Assembly (NCBI GenBank): GCA_946548895.1
Contig: CAMNQF010000023.1
Coordinates: 1-51,417, forward strand
Direction: 5' to 3'
DNA length: 51,417 bases
Origin: an uncultured bacterium
GTDB taxonomy: Bacteria > Bacillota > Clostridia > Oscillospirales > Oscillospiraceae
A model generated the notes under the pieces. The model saw only the letters and a list, made by a program, of their open reading frames with translations, did not search any database and had not been told where the DNA came from. The position numbers and the translations under genes were made by a program. Shown here piece after piece: positions 47,175 through 51,417 of this stretch (its first letter is position 1; each line of letters starts with the position of its first letter).

Positions 47175-48242
47175 TTAATCCTCCGTGGTGACGACCTCCA
47201 CCACGGTGCCCATGGAGCTGAACACGGAGTAGTCGATGTTCATGGCGGCGGCGGTCTCGGTGTTGACGGTGATGATGCCGCCCTCCAGCAGGTAGTAATC
47301 TTCCATGCTGTCCATGCCCTTTGTCAGCACGTCATAGGCCAGGTCGGCGGTCTGGCCGCCCAGCAGGGTGTAATTCACGCCGCTGCCGGCGAAGGCCCCG
47401 TTGCGGGCAAAGGAGTCGGCCCCGCCGTAGTGGGGGATGCCCGCGTCGATCAGGCTCTCGTAGATGGCCAGCTCGGCGGACTGGATCACGTTGTCGGTGG
47501 GGGTGAACACCGCGTCCACGCCGTCGGCGATGAGGGCGGACACCGCCGCGATCACCTCGTCGTTGCTGTTGGCAGTCTGCTCGGAGTAGGCGATACCCTT
47601 TTCGGTCAGGTAGTCCTTGGCCTCGGCAATGGGGATGGCGGAGTTGTCCTCGGACAGGGAGTAGAGCAGGCCCACCTTCTTCAGCTCCGGGTTCTGGGCC
47701 AGCATCATGTCGATGATGAACCGGGTGTTCAGCGCGTCGCTGGTGCCGGTGACGTGGTCGATGCCGGTGAGCTGCACCTTTTCGTCGGCGGGATAGGACA
47801 CGGCGGCAAACACCACGGGGGTCTTGGTGTCCTCGGCGGACAGGGCGGCCACCTTGGCGGCCGCGGTGGCAATGGGGATGATCACGTCCACCTTGTCGGC
47901 AATGGCCTGGTCGGCCAGCTGCTTCAAGGTGCTCTGGTCGTTTTGGCCGGAGGTGGTCTCGTACTCAATGGTGACGCCGTTCCCGGCGGCGATCTCGTCC
48001 AGCCGCTTCTCCACCGCTTCGGCGATTTCGTCCAGGGAGGCGTGGTCCATCTGCTTGATGATGGCCACCTTGTAGGTTTTGCCCCCGGCGGGCTGCTGGG
48101 TGGCGCCGGCCACGTCCTGGGTCTCATTTTGGGGGGGCTGGGAGTCCTGGGTCTGGCCCCCGGTGCAGGCCCCCAGGGAGAGGGTCAGGGCCGCGGCGGC
48201 GGCGACGGCAAAGAATTTTTTGACGATGTTGTGCTTTTTCAT
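47175..48242 (-). CDS. trpX: ABC transporter substrate-binding lipoprotein, TrpX type
   Basis: A 355-aa lipoprotein with signal MKKHNIVKKFFAVAAAAALT and lipobox LGAC (Cys26). An ABC_sub_bind (PF04392-like) domain follows: YKVAIIKQMDHASLDEIAEA, then DVIIPIATAAAKVAA, VFAAVSYPADEKV and GVDAVFTPTDNVIQSA. GGAGGAAAA precedes ATG 48242. The T-box leader with a UGG specifier makes tryptophan the best substrate call, matching known trpXYZ transporters. The family also has members for other amino acids. Confidence 0.88.
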   Translation of the reverse strand: MKKHNIVKKFFAVAAAAALTLSLGACTGGQTQDSQPPQNETQDVAGATQQPAGGKTYKVAIIKQMDHASLDEIAEAVEKRLDEIAAGNGVTIEYETTSGQNDQSTLKQLADQAIADKVDVIIPIATAAAKVAALSAEDTKTPVVFAAVSYPADEKVQLTGIDHVTGTSDALNTRFIIDMMLAQNPELKKVGLLYSLSEDNSAIPIAEAKDYLTEKGIAYSEQTANSNDEVIAAVSALIADGVDAVFTPTDNVIQSAELAIYESLIDAGIPHYGGADSFARNGAFAGSGVNYTLLGGQTADLAYDVLTKGMDSMEDYYLLEGGIITVNTETAAAMNIDYSVFSSMGTVVEVVTTED

Positions 48243-48301
48243 GATATTTTCCTCCAGATTATGTGATTTTGAGCGGTAGATGACCCGAATTTTGCCAGTA
48301 T

Positions 48302-48595
48302 TCGGGGAAAAAGAAAAAGCTCCTGTCCCACACATGGGACAAAAGCCGTTGCTTCTGCGATACCACCCAAATTGACGTTATAAAACGTCCGCTCGCTTAC
48401 GCGTACCATCATACGCGCCCCGATGGATAACGGGTGGGATACCCGTCGGTCCCTACTTGGCCCAAGCCGTTCGGTCCGCCCTCCGAAGTCCATTCACCGG
48501 CCGCTCGCCGCCCCGTTTCCACCGTCGGGGGCTCTCTGAAGGTCTGCCGCGCCGGATACTTCTCTCCGTCACTGGTTTGCTCTGTTCAGTTGTTG
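48302..48595 (-). ncRNA. T-box riboswitch with UGG (Trp) specifier
   Basis: The leader RNA (minus strand) starts near 48594. Stem I begins GGAGAGAAGTATCC (AGAGAAGTA-type motif). The specifier loop reads GTGAATGGACTTCGG with UGG at 48492-48490. The T-box sequence AATTTGGGTGGTATCG, whose TGG pairs with the tRNA acceptor end, is at 48373-48358. A terminator stem GTCCCA/TGGGAC (48325-48340) with a following T-run (48303-48320) comes before trpX. Uncharged tRNA-Trp should stabilise the antiterminator and switch on the transporter. Confidence 0.93.
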
Positions 48596-48600
48596 TTGTC

Positions 48601-48629
48601 ATTATACGCAGGCGCGGTGGATTTGTCAA
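48601..48629 (-). promoter_or_regulatory. Consensus SigA promoter of the T-box-trpXYZ operon
   Basis: On the minus strand TTGACA (48624-48629), a 17-nt spacer and TATAAT (48601-48606) match consensus exactly. Confidence 0.9.
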
Positions 48630-48702
48630 CCCCCTTTTTTCAGAAATTTTTACCGCGTTAAAGCGGCGAACCCGCCTCCAGGCCTGGGGGCGGGCAATTG
48701 TC

Positions 48703-49734
48703 TCACCACTTGTTCTCCACCTTCTCCGCGAAGCCGAACAGGTCCTGTATTCGGAGCCGCGTTCCGTCGTCCAGCACCGCCGTGCCGGTGAACCGGCCGA
48801 ATACCTGGTGCTGGTCGCTCTTGATGAGCTTCACGTCGGTACGGGAGGCCCGGTCGAGGACCGGGGCGAAACTCATCTCGAACCGCCCGTCGTCGCTGGT
48901 AAACCGCCAGGGGCTCAGATAGTCCTCCCTTCCGTCCCGCAGGGGAATACCGAAGGTCACCTGAGACAGCTTGTGGGCCTTTCCGCCGTAAAACAGCATA
49001 TTCTCCGTGGCGGAAGAGGTGTCCCCGAAGCCATAGCCAATATTGAAGCCGAAGTCAACCCCGCCCACCAGCCCAGAGGCGGATCCCCAATACCAGGTGT
49101 TGCGGTAGGTCCACACCCCCCGGCCCCAGTCCAGCACGGCAAAGGCGCTGTCCGGCTCGAAGCGGTACTCCTCCTCCCCGATACGCACCGTGCCCGCCGC
49201 CCGCATACAGTTGATCTTCTGGTTGTAGTAAAAGTGGCCTTTCTTTTCAAAAGGGGTGCAGATCACCATGGATTCCGGCGGCTCCCCGGTGAGGGTGAGC
49301 TGAACGTCGATGGGCTTTCCGTCCTTGAAGCGCTCCATATGGGCGGTAAGCCGCCGCTTTCCCTCCCCCACCTGGAACAGCAGGGCGTGTTTTTTGCCGG
49401 AGCTGGCGGTGATCCCCGCCGCCGAGGTGGCAGGCAGGCCGGTCCGGCCCATGGGAAAGGCGGACATAGGGCTCCTGGTCACCTCCCAGGGCTCCCCCGC
49501 AAAGGACAGGAAGGAGATGGAGTCCAGCCCCATATAGCTGTTGTCGGCAATGGTGAGGGCCACCCCGAAGCGGTCGTTCCCCGCATAGTAGTAATCCCAT
49601 TCCTTCAGCCGGGTGAAGCTGCCCCGGACCCGTTTTCGGTCGTAGACGGGAAGCAGGCGCTTGGCGTAGCCCGCCCGGGTCAGGTTTCCCTCTCCGTCCA
49701 GCAAGGGGATCTGCTGGGTGATTTCATACTGCAT
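48703..49734 (-). CDS. DUF2804-family protein
   Basis: A 343-aa soluble protein with the DUF2804 pattern: EITQQIPLLDGEGNLTRAGYAKRLLPVYDR at the N terminus and, in the centre, DWGRGVWTYRNTWYWGSASG then FGFNIGYGFGDTSSATENMLFY. Beta-rich, with no signal or TM segment. GGGAGG precedes ATG 49734. It is monocistronic with its own promoter. The family's biochemical role is not established; it resembles lipocalin-like or hydratase-like AttH proteins in general style, which is weak evidence. Confidence 0.85.
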   Translation of the reverse strand: MQYEITQQIPLLDGEGNLTRAGYAKRLLPVYDRKRVRGSFTRLKEWDYYYAGNDRFGVALTIADNSYMGLDSISFLSFAGEPWEVTRSPMSAFPMGRTGLPATSAAGITASSGKKHALLFQVGEGKRRLTAHMERFKDGKPIDVQLTLTGEPPESMVICTPFEKKGHFYYNQKINCMRAAGTVRIGEEEYRFEPDSAFAVLDWGRGVWTYRNTWYWGSASGLVGGVDFGFNIGYGFGDTSSATENMLFYGGKAHKLSQVTFGIPLRDGREDYLSPWRFTSDDGRFEMSFAPVLDRASRTDVKLIKSDQHQVFGRFTGTAVLDDGTRLRIQDLFGFAEKVENKW

Positions 49735-49758
49735 AGGCGTCCCTCCCGCATTTTTTCC

Positions 49759-49787
49759 ATTTTACCACAGCTGTCCCGGATTTCCAA
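49759..49787 (-). promoter_or_regulatory. Promoter of the DUF2804 gene
   Basis: On the minus strand TTGGAA (49782-49787), a 17-nt spacer and TAAAAT (49759-49764), about 20 nt before the start codon. Confidence 0.6.
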
Positions 49788-49879
49788 GGGCCGCGGCATA
49801 AACCTCGCGCCGTCTCCCTCAAAATTTTTTGGGGACAGGCAAGCCGCCGCATCGGGCCGCATAGGCTCTCCCCACGGGG

Positions 49880-51061
49880 GTGAAGGCATTGCTGAGACTG
49901 CTCAAGGAAAAACGGGTGCGGGACGCGCTGGTGGGACTGGCGCTGATAGCCGCCACGGCGGGACTGGTGGCCATGCCGGATCAGGCCATCGCGGGGGCCA
50001 AGGACGGGCTGGCGCTGTGCTATAACGTCATCGTGCCATCCCTGTTTCCCTTTTTTGTGATGTCTTCCCTGGTGGTAGACTTGGGGCTGGCGGCCTATCT
50101 GGGCCGCGCTATGGAAGGCCTGATGCGCCCCCTGTTCCGGGTAAGCGGCAGCTGCGCGGCGGCGGTGGCCCTGGGATTCATCGGCGGCTATCCCGTGGGG
50201 GCCAGAACCGCTCTCCAGCTGTACCAGCAGGGCCTGTGCACCAAAGCGGAGGCGGAGCGCCTGCTGGCTTTCTGCAACAACTCCGGCCCGGCCTTCATTC
50301 TGGGGGTGGTGGGGGCCGGGGTCTTCGGGGACAGCCGGGTGGGCCTGCTGCTCTACCTGACCCACGCCCTGGCCTCGGTGCTGGTGGGACTGATCTTCCG
50401 CTTTTACGGCGGGCGGGACGAGCGCCGGACCGCCTTCACCCGCCCCAAACCCATTCAGACCGTCACAGTGCCCGCCGCCTTCACCGGGGCGGTGGCCCGG
50501 TCCCTTCAGAGCACCCTGAATATCTGCGCCTTTGTGGTGTTTTTCGCGGTGGTGCTCCAGCTGCTGTCCGCCTGCGGGGTATTCACGGCGCTGGCCCAGC
50601 TGCTGGCGCTGGCGGGCTTTGAGCCGGAGTGGGCAAAGCGGCTGGTGGCCGGCCTGCTGGAACTGTCCTCTGGGGTGTCCTCCCTGCGGGGCGGCGCCCA
50701 GCTGACAGGCCGGGTGTCCATGGCCGCGTTTATGCTGGGCTGGGCTGGGCTGTCGGTCCACTGCCAGGTGCTTTCCTTCCTGGTGGACAGCGGGCTGTCC
50801 GCCAAGACCTACTTACTGGGAAAGCTGTGCCACGGGCTTATCGCCGCGGGCCTGACCTGGTGCCTCACCCGGCTGTTTCCCCTGTCGGCCCCGGTCGCCG
50901 AGTACCTGGCCGACCAGGCGGAATCCATCGCGGCGCTGGACTTCTCCACGGCTCTGGCGGCCTCCTCTCTGGCGGCGCTGGGCGGCTGGCTGTTATTGGC
51001 TGCGCTGTGCCGGTCCCTCTGGCGAAATAAGTGTGGAAATCCATCTCGGTTTCGTGTATAA
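49880..51061 (+). CDS. ylbJ: YlbJ-like sporulation integral membrane protein
   Basis: A 393-aa protein with about nine TM segments and two Gate-type (nucleoside-recognition) halves. YlbJ-type motifs are VIVPSLFPFFVMSSLVVDLG, GFIGGYPVGARTALQLYQQG and FCNNSGPAFILGVVGAGVFG. In B. subtilis ylbJ is a SigE-dependent sporulation gene; the transport role is unknown. The start is GTG 49880. A GTG at 49916 with AAGGA 7 nt upstream is an alternative and would drop 12 residues. The C-terminal region ends at WRNKCGNPSRFRV. Confidence 0.75.
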   Translation: MKALLRLLKEKRVRDALVGLALIAATAGLVAMPDQAIAGAKDGLALCYNVIVPSLFPFFVMSSLVVDLGLAAYLGRAMEGLMRPLFRVSGSCAAAVALGFIGGYPVGARTALQLYQQGLCTKAEAERLLAFCNNSGPAFILGVVGAGVFGDSRVGLLLYLTHALASVLVGLIFRFYGGRDERRTAFTRPKPIQTVTVPAAFTGAVARSLQSTLNICAFVVFFAVVLQLLSACGVFTALAQLLALAGFEPEWAKRLVAGLLELSSGVSSLRGGAQLTGRVSMAAFMLGWAGLSVHCQVLSFLVDSGLSAKTYLLGKLCHGLIAAGLTWCLTRLFPLSAPVAEYLADQAESIAALDFSTALAASSLAALGGWLLLAALCRSLWRNKCGNPSRFRV

Positions 51062-51102
51062 TAGCAGACACAAAGCATTCTGCGGGAATTGAGGGATGGG
51101 CC

Positions 51103-51312
51103 ATGCTGTTCAACAAGCATATTGAGCCGCGCTGCGGCTACTGCCAATGGGCGACGCCGCTGGATGAGGCGCAGATGATGTGCGTCAAAAAGGGGATCGT
51201 AGCCTGCGCCGGCTCCTGCCGCCGCTTTCGCTATGACCCCTTGAAGCGCGTCCCTCCCAAGCCGGTCCCCATCAGCTTCGAGCATCTCCGCGATGAGGAT
51301 TTCGTGCTGTAA
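51103..51312 (+). CDS. Small Cys-rich protein, unknown function
   Basis: A 69-aa protein with MLFNKHIEPRCGYCQWATPL, MMCVKKGIVACAGSCRRFRYDP and a Pro-rich end. The five Cys include CxxC and CxxxC pairs, suggesting a small zinc-binding protein. GAGGG precedes ATG 51103. A TGGAAA-17-TATAAT promoter (about 51032-51060) overlaps the end of the upstream gene, and a strong terminator follows, so it is a separate transcript. I do not assign a function. Confidence 0.75.
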   Translation: MLFNKHIEPRCGYCQWATPLDEAQMMCVKKGIVACAGSCRRFRYDPLKRVPPKPVPISFEHLRDEDFVL

Positions 51313-51328
51313 CCCACACAAAGGAAAA

Positions 51329-51364
51329 AAGAAAGCGGACAGTCTTTTGACTGTCCGCTTTCTT
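51329..51364 (+). terminator. Terminator of the Cys-rich protein gene
   Basis: A perfect 16-bp stem (51329-51344 with 51349-51364) with loop TTTT, an A-tract before it and TTGTG after. Confidence 0.85.
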
Positions 51365-51417
51365 GTGTCGGCACTACCTATCTTTCCGGGCCGTCGCCAG
51401 CCAAGTATTTTCGGCGC

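Noticed and set aside
48457-50025. A long plus-strand open frame across the T-box leader and DUF2804 gene.
   Set aside because: It runs through the riboswitch and antisense to DUF2804 with no recognisable protein.

Overview
The window is about 51 kb of GC-rich (roughly two-thirds G+C), gene-dense DNA. It looks like a spore-forming, anaerobic gut Firmicute, most likely of the Oscillospiraceae (Flavonifractor/Lawsonibacter/Intestinimonas type). The support is indirect but consistent: a Trp T-box leader, KtrAB, an ECF S component, a YlbJ-like sporulation membrane protein, many SigA promoters of the TTGACA-17-TATAAT type, AGGAGG-type ribosome sites, and a host-glycan (galacto-N-biose/lacto-N-biose) phosphorolysis locus. 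No rRNA, tRNA, CRISPR array, prophage or complete insertion sequence was recognised.

Layout. 0-2.7 kb: hexuronate catabolism (kduD, kduI) with a divergent AraC regulator. 3-5.5 kb: a RodA/FtsW/SpoVE protein diverging from tsaE-tsaB. 5.5-10.6 kb: a PadR/DUF1700-type pair and a heterodimeric ABC exporter. 10.7-12 kb: cysteine synthase, whose terminator carries a duplicated hairpin around a 163-nt multi-hairpin element. 12-17.2 kb: a TetR-DUF308-MMPL-coiled-coil export operon. 17.2-27.9 kb: a divergent glycan locus with galE, an N-acetylhexosamine kinase-like gene and an AraC regulator on one strand, and a sugar ABC transporter (binding protein and two permeases) and a GH112 phosphorylase on the other; a cytoplasmic Cys-type sulfatase and a 72-aa protein lie next to it. 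28-30.1 kb: KtrB-KtrA potassium uptake. 30.2-36 kb: a WaaL/PglL-like membrane ligase and a 1437-aa sortase-anchored surface protein. 36-39.2 kb: TetR plus a CAT-like acetyltransferase, divergent from glycogen branching enzyme. 39.2-41.4 kb: a SUV3-like helicase. 41.6-43.8 kb: an ECF S component divergent from a MocR/PdxR-type regulator. 43.8-45.2 kb: an HTH remnant, yaaA and an ArsC/Spx-like gene. 45.2-48.7 kb: a trpXYZ-type ABC transporter under a T-box leader with a UGG (Trp) specifier. 48.7-51.4 kb: DUF2804, a YlbJ-like protein and a 69-aa Cys-rich protein.

How it fits together. The best-supported system is intracellular phosphorolysis of the mucin and milk disaccharides galacto-N-biose and lacto-N-biose: import by a dedicated ABC transporter without its own ATPase, phosphorolysis by GH112, phosphorylation of the free HexNAc by the kinase, and galactose handling by GalE. 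The sulfatase next door lacks a signal peptide and may act on imported sulfated sugars. The kdu genes add uronate use. I found no clearly new defence or mobile system. The less ordinary signals are in the non-coding DNA: the interrupted cysK terminator, a hairpin repeat family placed directly at stop codons, a MITE-like block inside the trp transporter operon, and operator palindromes embedded in promoters. The protein-level oddities are an AT-rich patch in the adhesin gene and a MocR-family regulator with Arg where the PLP lysine is expected.
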